Positions 1-11,479 of a stretch of 64,000 nt of DNA are shown piece by piece. The stretch's first letter is position 1. The number at the start of each line of letters is the position of its first letter. The DNA is from Owenia fusiformis. Its lineage: Eukaryota > Annelida > Polychaeta > Sabellida > Oweniidae. The position numbers and the translations under genes were made by a program. Under the pieces are notes generated by a model. It worked only from the letters and a program-made list of their open reading frames with translations. It ran no database searches and was not told the origin of the DNA. Location: contig CAIIXF020000012.1 of NCBI GenBank assembly GCA_903813345.2, positions 31,626,501 to 31,690,500 on the forward strand, in the 5' to 3' direction.

Positions 1-31
1 CAACCCTGTATAACATATCTCCATTTTTTAG

Positions 32-3000
32 AATTGAACAACTGGAGCAGAGACAAACAACTGATGATGCAGTACTTTGTATTGTTAACCGATATTGGAA
101 TCAATTTGATGAAGATGTCAGGGTTTTACTTGAGAGATTTGACACTGAAACTATCACTGAAGAGGATGAAGGTAGATAATTTGAATACTTATTATAGAAT
201 CTGATTTCTTGAAAAATATATTTTAACTTCCCCATACAACTTTGGTTTCACACTGAATCTAGTATATATTTTCAGTCCTGAGGTTTCAATTACTTTAGTG
301 ATTATATGCATGGATCAGTAGATAGATGCTGATTTGACTGAAATAAGGCAAAATACCACATTGAAATAAATGGTAGCCTAATTTGGAATATTTCAAAACA
401 ATTGTTAAATAAACACTAATTTGAAAATCTGGTCCAAAATCATACACAGTAATGGGAACTTCCAATGTTTTATTTCAGGGCCCAGTGAAAGTATCACATC
501 ATTTCTTAACCAGCTGTCTTCCTGTATTCCAATGTTATATTTCAGGGCCCAGTGAAAGCATTACATCATTTCTGAACCAGCTGTCTTCCTGTATTCCAAT
601 GTTATATTTCAGGGCCCAGTGAAAGCATTACATCATTTCTGAACCAGCTGTCTTCCTGTATTCCAATGTTATATTTCAGGGCCCAGTGAAAGCATTACAT
701 CATTTCTGAACCAGCTGTCTTCCTGTATTCCAATGTTATATTTCAGAACCCAGTGAAAGCATCACATCATTTCTGAACCAGCTGTCTTCCTGTATTCCAA
801 TGTTATATTTCAGGACCCAGTGAAAGCATCACATCATTTCTGAACCAGCTGTCTTCCTGTATTCCAATGTTATATTTCAGGACCCAGTGAAAGCATCACA
901 TCATTTCTGAACCAGCTGTCTTCCTGTATTCCAATGTTATATTTCAGGACCCAGTGAAAGCATCACATCATTTCTGAACCAGCTGTCTTCCTGTATTCCA
1001 ATGTTATATTTCAGGACCCAGTGAAAGCATCACATCATTTCTGAACCAGCTTTCTTCTTGGGACAAATCAGAGATTGACCTACGTCTTCACCAAAGGGTG
1101 GACTTCTCCATGAGGGCCATGGGAAAGATCCTCCAGTGTTACGACAGGCTGCAACAACGTCATGAAAAGCTGATTAAATCAATCAAGGTCACTGAAGAGA
1201 AAGTGGATGGTGAGATCACTCCACCTCCCACTGTCAAAGAGGGGGATAAAGAAGGTACTTTCCCATGTTCATTGAATGTAACCCAAAACTTTTAATTAGA
1301 CAGCTCTTATAGAGCCACTGGGAAAAGTTGGTGACAACCAAAACCAGTGTTCTGGAAAAGCTAAGGTTTCAAATTTGCACACATTACGCTGATAAAATGA
1401 TGAGAAAACTTTGTCCAGCAATAATTTAGGCTTAAGATCAAATATGAATGTTTTGAATAGTTCAGACACTGGAAAGTTTATTCATCATTATGTGGTCGGA
1501 TTGCTTTGATAGAAATAACTTAATATTATTTAATATACTTTTCCAATTGTGTTGTGACATTTCTGTTTCAGACGACAAAAAGGATGATGGTGATGAAGCA
1601 GAAAAGAAGGATGACGATGAAAAAGAAGAGGAAGAGAAGCGACCAGAAACACCATCTATTGGTGAGGTTACTAAACAGGAGATCATGACGTTAACTGAGG
1701 AGAATCGTCGTCTCCAGAATTTGTGTAATCAGCTTCATGAAAAACATCACAACACAAGTCTTGAGGTATTTTATTAACATCTTGAAATAAAATTTGTATT
1801 TTATGTGACATTCTCAAACTTCTCAAAATAAGTTTCGAGGTATTTTAGGTAACATTTCAAAGTCTTGAGATATATTATTTAAACTTCTTTTTTACTTTCC
1901 TTATTTGTTTGTATTTGTTTACATTAAAATAATAATTTATATGTTCAAACATAAGAAAATATTTTCAATGAAAAAGAAGTCTGAAAAACAATCATGAAGA
2001 ATGAAGAATATTTTATTTATTTTTCAGTTCTCTGAGCTGCAAGAAAAGTTCAACGCTGCAGAGACAGCAGTTGCAGAGCTAAGAAATCAAGTTGAAGACC
2101 TAGAGTATGAATACGAGAAAACAGCCAGTCGTAATGACAAGCTGCACATGCACCTGAGTGAAGCTACAGAGAAGCTGAAGGGTCTCAAAGAGAGTAAAAC
2201 TATGATTGTGGAGGGAGGAAGCGGGAAAGCCATCGAGGGTGTGCCAAAGAATAAGGTACTTTAGCATCTCTTGACCTATTTTTACGAGATTTCATACACC
2301 ATTCTCCTCTTGATTTCTTATGGGAGGCCTCAGAAGTTCAATGTCTGTTTAAAAACTCAACTAATTAAGTTTTACCTCTGACCCCTACTTGTTAAACCTG
2401 TATCTAGTTTAGAGAATTTATCTCCATGAACCAAGTTCCCAAGTTAAAATTAACTATTTTTCCCCCTAGAAAATATTATTATTTGAATACAATTCATTAA
2501 TGTTTGTACTTGTAGTTTGAGGAGTTAGTAACAGAACTAGAAGAGCAGAAGGACTTGGCTCAGAACAGACTTACTGAACTTGAAACTCTCAATAAAAACT
2601 ACCAAGAAGCTAAGAAAGAAATTGAAAAGCTTAGAATGGATGTAAGTAGACCATGAAAATATAGTAAGATTTGTCACAATTTATTTCAAGTTTTGTCTAA
2701 AGTCTCTTGACTTTATCAAACCATTGCTCCTTCCTGGTATTTTGTACGTTATATTCTTATGTGACATGGCTTCCAGTCACCTTATTGAAATCACATGGGT
2801 GTGTGCATAACATAAGTGAGTGATGTGTCACCCATTCTAAACATGTACTTGACCAATTTGAAGAACAGAACATTGAAATTATGAAAAAATTATAGTAGGA
2901 ACATATGAAAACACTTCACTCATACATTATAATCATATAATCAACTTACTTTCAAAAATGAATGAAATCGTTCTAGAAATTAAAAAGTAGAAATTTTCTC

Positions 3001-6000
3001 CAGATCTCGCAATTGCCTGAGAGCGTTATAGTTGAAACAACAGAGTACAAGTGTCTGCAATCCCAGTTCTCTGTTTTGTACAATGAGAGTATGCAGATCA
3101 AGACCCAACTAGAGGAGGGGAAGACACTAATGGCAACCAGCAAGAACACACACCTGAGGCAGATAGAGCAAATGGAGGTGAGTGCAGAGATGACCTTGAC
3201 ATATAACAATTACAGCGAGGGCATTGGTGACCTTGACATATAACAATTAGAGCGAGGGCATTGTTGACCTTGACATATAACAATAACTGAATTAAATACC
3301 AACTGAGTGGTCTTGACAAATGCAAGTTTTAAAAAATTAATTTTGGTAGCTTTGAATTAGTAAGACCTATTTTGCCTAGAAAACTTCAATTATTCTCCAT
3401 TTTGGGGATTTTTTAAATGGAGTTAACTGACTTCTCTCGTCAAATGTGACTTTTAAAGGCCATTAAGACCACTGAGCTGTATCGGCGTCTTTCTATCCAT
3501 TTAACTATCCATATGCAAAGACGAAATGTAAATTGAATTAATGACTTTACTTTTCTTTGATATATTTTTTGAAATTCATTGCACATATGGGTTTTAATTG
3601 AAGTTGCTTTAACTATAGAGTGATGAACTGCAATGTCAGAAGAGACTACGTACTGAGGTGATACAACTGGAAGATATGTTGGCGCAAGTGAGGAAAGAGT
3701 ATGAGATGCTACGTATTGAATTTGAACAAACCATTGCAGCCAATGAGCAAACAAGTAAGGAGATATTTATGGAGAATACAATTTACTCTTTTCAAAAATA
3801 TGTTTCTTTATTGATTCAAACTTATCCTTTTGAATCATTCAACTTTCCCTTTTGAATCATTCAACTTTCCTCTTTGAATCATTCAACTTTCCCTTTAGAA
3901 TCATTTAACTTTCCCTTTTGAATCATTCAACTTTCCCTTTTGAATTATTCAACTCACCCTTTAGAATCATTTAATTTTCCCTTTTGAATCATTCAACTTT
4001 CCCTTTTGAATCATTTAACTTACCCTTTTGAATTATTCAACTCACCCTTTTGAATCATTCAACTCACCCTTTTGAATTATTCAACTTACCCTTTTAATTA
4101 TTCAACTCACCCTTTTGAATCATTCAACTCACCCTTTTGAATTATTCAACTTACCCTTTTGAATTATTCAACTCACCCTTTTGAATCATTCAACACGCCC
4201 TTTTGAATTATTCAACTTACCCTTTTGAATTATTCAACTCACCCTTTTGAATCATTCAACTCACCCTTTTGAATCATTCAACTTACCTTTGAATCATTCA
4301 ACTTACCCTTTTGAATTATTCAACTCACCCTTTTGAATCATTCAACCCACCCTTTTGAATTATTCAACTTACCCTTTTGAAGTATTCAACTCACCCTTTT
4401 GAATCATTCAACTTACCCTTTGAATTATTCAAGTCACCCCTTTGAATCATTCAATTTTACATTGAAATGGTCACCTGTGTGTTCACTCAATGATTTTTCT
4501 TTCATCCCAAATTTGTAATCCCAAATTGAATCACATACATGTATTAAGAAACCACCTTAAAATGTAAGCACCGGGCCACCCTATCATCCAAACGCTTGAC
4601 CAGTCCTGATTGAGTTCAGGACAGCTTTTACTGCTTGCTATAATGTTCAACTTACTCACTATTGAACTTCACTGATTCTTGTAGCCACAATCAACAGAGA
4701 GATGAGAAACTTAATCACAAGTCTGCAGAATGAACACCAACTGATCAAAGGAGAGATGTCAAGATACAAGAAGAAAATCAAAGATAACAATGCTGAAATA
4801 TCAAAAGTAAGAAATAATGTAGAAATCAAATTCATTCCATACTTAGCAGTGTTATAGGTAAATAAGATGTTGAGATATAATTGATATCTGAAGTGGCCCG
4901 CTGATATCACCCGCTCATCAGATCTACGATGTCACAAATTCAGAGAGTAGATACTGAGTCAGGGGATTTGACTATAAACCCTCATAATCTACTAAGTATA
5001 GAATAAATCAGTTATTACATGCTGGATTTTTGATACAGGGTATATGCCTCGGTAAATACAATTTATCAATATTAAATATATATATATCAATATATTGTAT
5101 TTCCCTCAGATATACCCTGTATCAAAAACCTCCCATTAAATAACCTCTATATAGTTCATTTTATGCAGAAATAGTGACATGTTTTATTATAGCCTCATTT
5201 TTCTAATCAGTTTTCAGCACTCCATGTTTATTGTAGCAAATTGTTTTACAGTATTTGTAACAATTAGTGATGACATTGTTGAATTTATTTTGTTTTAATC
5301 ATTGAATTAACTTGTGCATAAAAAAATAATTTCATCTTCAGTCTTTCAAAAAGTTTTTTCTCGCAGTTTCACACATACCTTAAGAGGAGGAGCCTCCTAT
5401 TACAATATATACATGCACTTTTTAGTTGAAATCTGAAGATTGTCCTCCTATAAAAGTGGAACCAAGGGAGATAAAGAAGGAACCAGAAGAGATCAAAGAA
5501 GAGAAGCCCATTAAATTGTCCCCTCCACACATAGAGGAGGAGCCTCCTATTATAATCAAGAAAGAGAAAGAGGAGGAAGAAAGGACAGAAGAGAAGGAAA
5601 GAGAGAAGGGAAAATCTGAATCAGAAATCATCAAAGATTTGAAAACTCAATTAAAGTAAGTGATTTTTGTAATTTGAAAAGTACAGTAGAACACATGTAC
5701 ATGTATAAGTAAAAGAGGGAATCCCATTATGAAAAGATGGACCTATCTCCGTGTAAAGATAGACAACTGATGATTCATTTGTTCAAATGGAGATGGGGAC
5801 ATCTAAAGAATCCTGGGATATTTTCCACCTACGGTACCTTAAAATAATGTTCCATGTAGGAGTTGTTTCACTCAAAAGATTCGTTTTAGGAAAGTGTTAA
5901 ATGATCAAAAGTGTTCCCCTTCACAGGTTTTAATTTATTTGTGTGATAAGGTCCTGATGTGATACTATTAGCATAATGAACTTCAGGACTGCTGGCAGAT

Positions 6001-9000
6001 GGCATAAAATGTCTCCAAATATGTTCTCTTAATTGTCTTTTATGAACATCATTATTTTTCATCTTCTGACAACTATATTATGAAAAAAGTAATGCAATCA
6101 TTAACCATTAATGTTATTAACCAGGGGGTCATTAACAGAAATTTAGTAAAGTTACGAATTCGTAAATCAATTGTTGTAACCATGGATATAATAATATAAT
6201 AATATAATGACGTCAAAGTTAGAGAACAATGGGTTTAACGAATTCTTAACTTGATGAAGCTTCTGTTAATGGCCCCCTGATTATCATATAGTTTGAGAAA
6301 TACAATACAATGGTCCATGGTATGATATATCATATGTGTCAATTTTAGGAAATCTCAAGACAGTGCCAAGGAGATGAAGCTACTACTAGACATGTATAAA
6401 AGTGCCCCTAAGGAACAGAGAGACAAAGTTTCTGTAAGTTCTCTACATCATGTTTTTGGTTCTGCATTCAGTATTGTCATTTTCTTGATGTTGGCTGTAC
6501 CTCTAGTTATTGGGTACTTAATTAAGGTTGTATTTGAAATAAGAAATCAAGAGAGAAAGTTTCTGTGAGATTTTGACATTCTGCTCTTGATCCTGCATGT
6601 ATTTTTATAAAATAACATTGGCATTTTTAGCTCATATGGTGAGCTATTTTTATTATTTAAGTCTTGGTTCTATATGTTGAACTACAGATAGTTATCAAGT
6701 CATAAGTCTATAGCGTATAATACTAAATTCATCAGCTGATCTGTTTAAAAATTTACTTGTTGTTGTTATCGGATGATTGCTACAGGGTTCAAAACCCATC
6801 TGCAATGGAAAATGGCAGTGGACTTAATTCACTTTACCTTAAACATTCTCTAATCTATATCCAATTTTTCAATTTTCAATAGCTGATGACCGCAGAGAAA
6901 AAGTGTAAACAGGAAATGGATGAATTGAAGTCCCACATACGTAAGATGCAGGAGGCAGAGAAAAAAGAACGCCGTAAACTAGCAGATGATGATGCCATTA
7001 GGAAAATCAAGAAATTAGAGGACCATATATTTGAACTACAGAAAACTGTTACAAACCAAAAACAGGTACAGTATGACTCATATGTTATAAGGGATAAGTA
7101 AAATCTAGACCTCTTTATATTTTCAGTGCTGCATACAATTTTTGATTTGAGCTTTTAAAGCAGCTCAGTTACAAGCTTGACAAAATCTTTAGTTTTTCTG
7201 TAAAAAATGATAATCATTTGTTTGTTTTAGGAAGAGGAGGCACTGTTAAATGAGATAGAGGTGACTGGTCAAGCCTTTGAGGATATGCAGGAACAGAATG
7301 TGAGACTACTACAACAGCTGAGGGAAAAAGATGATGCCAATTTCAAACTAATGTCTGAGGTATGAGTTCATCAAAAATGTCGCATGTTTACTCTCGTTGA
7401 AATGGTTTTACAGCGTATTAACATACAAATGATTAGTATTTAGAGACACTCATTGATTTTTTAAGAATTTGTAAAAAATACTACTTGTTTAAACCATTGT
7501 CAGTTGAATCTGAAACGATTGTCGGTTAAACCTGAACCATTGTCAGTTAAATCTGAATCCATTTTCAATTCAACCTGAAAACATTGTTAGTTAAATTTGA
7601 AACCATTGTCGGTTAAATCTGAAACCATTATTCTAAATAGAATGGCATAATAATTTGTCCCTGTTGCTATAAGCATATACAGTTTAATCAGTTCCAGAAA
7701 ATCCTTAATTAATTGTTTGTTCCCTGCTATCCTAGCGTATTAAGTCCAACCAAATCCAGAAACTCCTAAAGGAAGAAAAGGATGTGCTTGGAGAACAAGT
7801 GCATACAATACAGTGCCAAGTTGAGGCTCAGAACCAAGTTGTACGGAAACTAGAAGAGAAAGAGCGGATCCTACAAAGTAATATGGCTACAGTTGAGAAA
7901 GAATTAGCGTGAGTGAATGAATGAAGTTTTTGTGACCGAAATAAAGTTATAAGACACCTTGTTATGTCACCACCAAAAGTGGTGACATATTGTTATGGTC
8001 TCCGTTTTTTTGAGACGGTGGTTGGCGTCCGGCGTCCGGCGTCTGGCGTCCGGCGTCTGTAACAATTTCTTACAACTTCCTATAACTTAACAAATACTGT
8101 TTAGACTGACTTCAATTTTTTTCTAAATCATCTACATGTTCTCAGAAGTTCAAATCTGACTTTAGATTTGACATTTGACCTTCAATGACCTTCTCAAGGT
8201 CAAAAAGGTATTTTTTCAACTTGCTTCACATTGACTAAATTTCTTTTCAAAATCATCTACATGTTCTCAGAAATTCAAATCTGACTTTAGATTTGACATT
8301 TGACCTTCAAATCTGACTTTAGATTTGACATTTGACCTTCAATGACCTTCTCAAGGTCAAAAAAGGTCAAAAAGGTCTGTTTTCAACTTGCTTCAAATTG
8401 ACTAAATTTTTTTTTCAAAATCATCTATGTATTCTCAGAAATTCAAATCTGACTTTAGATTTGACTTAAGATTTGACATTTGACCTTCAATGACCTTCTC
8501 AAAGTCAAAAAAGGTCAAAAGGGTCTTTTTTCAAATTGCTTCAAATTGACTAATTTTTTTTTTCAAAATCATCTACATGTTCTCAGAAATTCAAATCTGA
8601 CTTTAGATTTGACATTTGACCTTCAATGACCTTCTCAATGTCAAAAAAGGTCAAAATGGTATTTTTTCATCTTGCTTCAAATTGACTAAATTTTTTATTC
8701 AAAATCATCTACATGTTCTCAGAAATTCAAATATGACTTTAGATTTGACATTTGACCTTCAGTGACCTTCTCAAGGTCAAAAAAGGTCTTTTTTCAACTT
8801 GCTTCAAATTGACTAATTTTTTTTTCAAAATCATCTACATGTTCTGAGAAATTCAAATCTGAATTTAGATTTGACATTTGACCTTTAATAACCTTCTCAA
8901 GGTCAAAAAAGGTCAAAAAGGTCTGTTTTCAACTTGCTTCAAATTGACCAATTTTTTTTTTCAAAATCATCTACATCTTTTCAGAAATTCAAATCTGACT

Positions 9001-11265
9001 TTAGATTTGACATTTGACCTTCAATGACCTTCTCAAGGTCAAAAAAGGTCAAAAAGGTCTTTTTTCAACTTGCTTCAAATTGACTAATTTTTTTTTTCAA
9101 AATCATCTACATGTTCTCAGAAATTCACATCTGAATTTAGATTTGACATTTGACCTTTAATGACCTTCTCAAGGTCAAAAAAGGTCAAAAAGGTCTGTTT
9201 TCAACTTGCTTCAAATTGACCAAATTTTTTTTTCAAAATCATCTACATCTTTTCAGAAGTTCAAATTTAACTTAACAAGTTCTCAGAAGTTCAAATCTGA
9301 CTTTAAATTTGACCTTTGACCTTCAAATCAAACCTTCTTAAGGTCAAAAGGTATTTTCCAACTTGCTTTAAATTGACCAAATTGTTTTAGGTGGTGCCAT
9401 TTTGTCATGTTAATGCCTTGTTTGTTATAGATGATCTGACTTTAGGTTTAAGATTTGACCTTCAATGACCTTCTAAAGGTCAAAAGTTTAAAAAGGTATT
9501 TTCAACTTGCTTCAAATTAACCAATATTTTTCAAATTCATCTACAAGTTCCCAAAAGTTCAAATCTGACTATGGATTTGAGCTTTGACCTTTAATGACCT
9601 TCTCAACGTCAAAAAAGATTCATGATATTGTGAGCAACTAGGTGGTGACATTTTGTCATGTTTGCCTCGTTTTTATTTGCACCTTTTTCTTGATACTGAA
9701 TTCCATGCTCTACACTGATGGTTATTTGGCCATATCTGGCTTTTTTACAAAGTGAACAATATTTTTTAAACTGACCAATACAATTTTATTCATCCTAATT
9801 GGTCAGTTATTTTGCAAATATAAGTGGTTTTCTCTTTTACATACATTCAACTTCAAAAACATTTTAATTTCACTTGTTTATTATTAATACTCTTCTATAA
9901 TGCTGAATTAAAAGTGTTTGAGGAGCTTTTGTGTGTCATATTATTTTGATACAAATGAATTGAATAAATAAAAGAAGAAAATAATTTTCACTTTTAGTTT
10001 ACGTCAGCAGTCTGCAGAAATGCATAAACGTAAGGCTGTAGAGACTTCCCAGAGTGCATCAGACTTGCGTCTTCATCTTGATAAATACACGTCTCAATTA
10101 AAAGAAGCCCAGGATGCTGTGGCAACTAAAACTGCAGCGATAGAACAAGAGTCCTTTAAATACAAGCGTATAGGGGTAAGCCACTTTAGAGGCCCTCATG
10201 AAAATAGGGTTAATATGGAATTCAGTGAGGGTATATAGTAAAAGCCACCTTTATATCAAATAATGTTATTTCATAATTGGAAGATATAGAGGTTATTTAA
10301 TGAGAGGGATGGAATATGAATTTTATTCTGAGGGAAAATATGATATTGGCCAAGGAAAATATCATAATGATCATAATGACCTAGGCCCGTCAAATAAGAT
10401 ATAAGACTTCATGACATTATTTTATACTGAAGTCATTACTGCTTACACTTGTAGGAAGAAGTAGCAATCCTGCGTCGTAAGCTAGAAAGAGCCAAGAAGA
10501 TAGAACAGGCGGGCACTGCAGATGAAATACTAATGGAGGAAATCAAAGAATATAAGGTATTTCAATTCGTTTTTAATGCAAATATTAGAATAATAAGGGG
10601 TGCTGTATGAATATCAATATCCGTTGTGTAAGGACAATATTATGTCATGAGAAAAATGATTAATTTTCGCTCAAAAAGAATGTTGATTTTTTGAAAAAGC
10701 TTAAGGGAAATGCAAAACAAATTGTCTTATTTGTTATATGGAGGGGAAGTTGACATCCATACTTTAACATTGTAAAGAAAGTCTGGATTTGTAAAGTTAA
10801 ATAACAGCATCATTGTAAGCCTTCCACTTTATATAATGGATTCCATTCAGTAGGAAAATACAGATGGAAAATACTGTTCCTAATACCACTATACTTTATT
10901 TATCTGGGTACCAAGAAGTGTTGACCTACAGTATAGTTTACCTTTTTTGGACGCCTTCTTTTCATCTGTAACATTTGTTACACTGTATTTATGCCTCGAT
11001 ATTAGAATACATCTACCTCTTGTTAAAATATTGAATCGTAGCCCTTCATAAGGCCCCAATTTTAATAAACATTTGTGTCTGCTTACAGGAGCAGTTGACC
11101 TGTCCCTCATGCAAGGTCAAACGTAAAGATGCAGTCCTGACAAAATGTTTCCATGTATTCTGTCTTGAGTGCCTGAAAACACGTTACGAGACTCGACAAC
11201 GTAAATGTCCAAAATGTAACGCTGGATTCGGTGCAAATGACTACCATAGGATTTACATAAGTTAG
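32..11265 (+). CDS. RNF20: E3 ubiquitin ligase Bre1 (RNF20/RNF40 orthologue), 5'-partial
   Basis: Bre1 monoubiquitinates histone H2B (Lys120 in mammals) with the E2 RAD6, in the nucleus, during transcription. I read 16 exons: 32-171, 1015-1254, 1572-1765, 2028-2255, 2516-2641, 3004-3177, 3619-3754, 4685-4806, 5426-5655, 6349-6433, 6883-7065, 7231-7359, 7736-7908, 9998-10175, 10455-10556 and 11089-11265. All have GT-AG borders and phases that agree, giving about 872 residues. Family hallmarks are the [16 protein letters not shown] block in the first exon, long coiled coils, [20 protein letters not shown], the Lys/Glu-rich linker in exon 5426-5655, [29 protein letters not shown], and a C-terminal C3HC4 RING starting [20 protein letters not shown] and ending [11 protein letters not shown]. 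Human BRE1A is about 975 residues, so the N-terminal exon(s), perhaps 70-100 residues, lie left of the window. The introns carry minisatellites and a nuclear-receptor-motif-rich repeat. Identity is as good as sequence reading can give. Confidence 0.97.
476..1080 (+). repeat. 67-bp tandem repeat that multiplies a Bre1 splice acceptor
   Basis: Nine copies of the sequence tttcag plus the start of the second visible Bre1 exon recur at an exact 67-bp period. The base after each AG lies at 479, 546, 613, 680, 747, 814, 881, 948 and 1015. Each unit holds about 39 bases of exon (encoding [14 protein letters not shown]) followed by about 28 bases of acceptor and polypyrimidine-like intron. Only the ninth copy runs on into the full exon. 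The copies are nearly identical; the first has cttaacc where the others have ctgaacc, and the fifth has AGAA where others have AGGA or AGGG. Sixty-seven is not a multiple of three, and reading from one unit into the next meets a TGA within the following unit. Confidence 0.95.
3820..4455. repeat. 22-23-bp minisatellite in a Bre1 intron
   Basis: About 27 imperfect copies of a unit like cttttgaatcattcaactt with variable tail (tccc, accc or cacc) fill some 630 bp of the intron between exons 3619-3754 and 4685-4806. T/C alternation in the word gaatCatt/gaatTatt is interleaved in blocks, which suggests higher-order duplication of pairs of units. No coding potential. Confidence 0.92.
5025..5140. repeat. 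Short palindromic element (MITE-like)
   Basis: The arms tttttgatacagggtatat and atataccctgtatcaaaaa face each other, with a second inner inverted pair (aaatacaatttatcaat / atatattgtatttccctc) around an AT core. It sits in the Bre1 intron before exon 5426-5655. The size and perfect outer arms suggest a nonautonomous DNA transposon or a foldback. I saw no target-site duplication that I trust. Confidence 0.6.
6117..6284. mobile_element. Small MITE in a Bre1 intron
   Basis: Terminal inverted repeats read taaccagggggtcattaaca on the left and tgttaatggccccctgatta on the right, about 165 bp apart. The interior is AT-rich and noncoding. Probably a nonautonomous DNA transposon; the family is not recognised. 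Confidence 0.7.
7487..7632. repeat. Short degenerate tandem repeat (about 23 bp) in a Bre1 intron
   Basis: Six or seven diverged copies of a unit close to attgtcagttaaatctgaaa lie between exons 7231-7359 and 7736-7908. It is older and more diverged than the repeat at 3.8-4.4 kb. Confidence 0.8.
7967..9665. repeat. Intronic repeat element built of about ten roughly 135-bp units rich in AGGTCA words
   Basis: The element opens with a short palindrome (caccaccaaaagtggtgaca) and a GGCGTCCGGCGTC run at 8025-8060, then carries about ten tandem units. Each unit has the order tcatctacatgttctcag, aaattcaaatctgacttt, agatttgacatttgacct, tcaatgaccttctcaaggtc, a run of aaaggtc words, and a tail near cttgcttcaaattgac. 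It closes with ggtggtgacattttgtcatg, which resembles the opening. Units are 125-140 bp and differ by substitutions and small length changes. The GGCGTCCGGCGTC start followed by such units is the look of a dispersed repeat; the family assignment is inference. It fills most of the large intron between 7908 and 9998. Confidence 0.85.
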
Positions 11266-11475
11266 CGATTTATGAATGGAATCTTAATTTACGACATAAA
11301 TGTAGAAAGTATTGGATAGTTGCAGCTCATATTGGATATTTGATGATTGCGTTGAACAGTGCTACTTTCAACAGTTCAATGTTTGTCCAAAATGTGTCAC
11401 TGGCTTTAGTGCAAATGGCTACCATAGAATTTTCATAAGTTGGAGATGTACGAATGGAATTTCAATATACCACAG
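11205..11475 (+). pseudogene. Decayed tandem copy of the Bre1 RING-exon tail in the 3' flank
   Basis: The sequence at about 11383-11470 repeats that at 11205-11290, displaced by 178 bp. It matches the end of the RING exon and its first 3'-untranslated bases. The copy would read CPKCVTGFSANGYHRIFIS against [19 protein letters not shown] in the gene, but it lacks the stop codon at the matching place. It lies behind the true stop (11263-11265), so it is not translated from the main frame. The 178-bp displacement is about the length of the last exon (177 nt). Confidence 0.85.
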
Positions 11476-11479
11476 GATA

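Noticed and set aside
8025-8060. GGCGTCCGGCGTC run as a CpG island or promoter
   Set aside because: It is a short tandem word at the start of the intronic repeat element and has no other promoter features.
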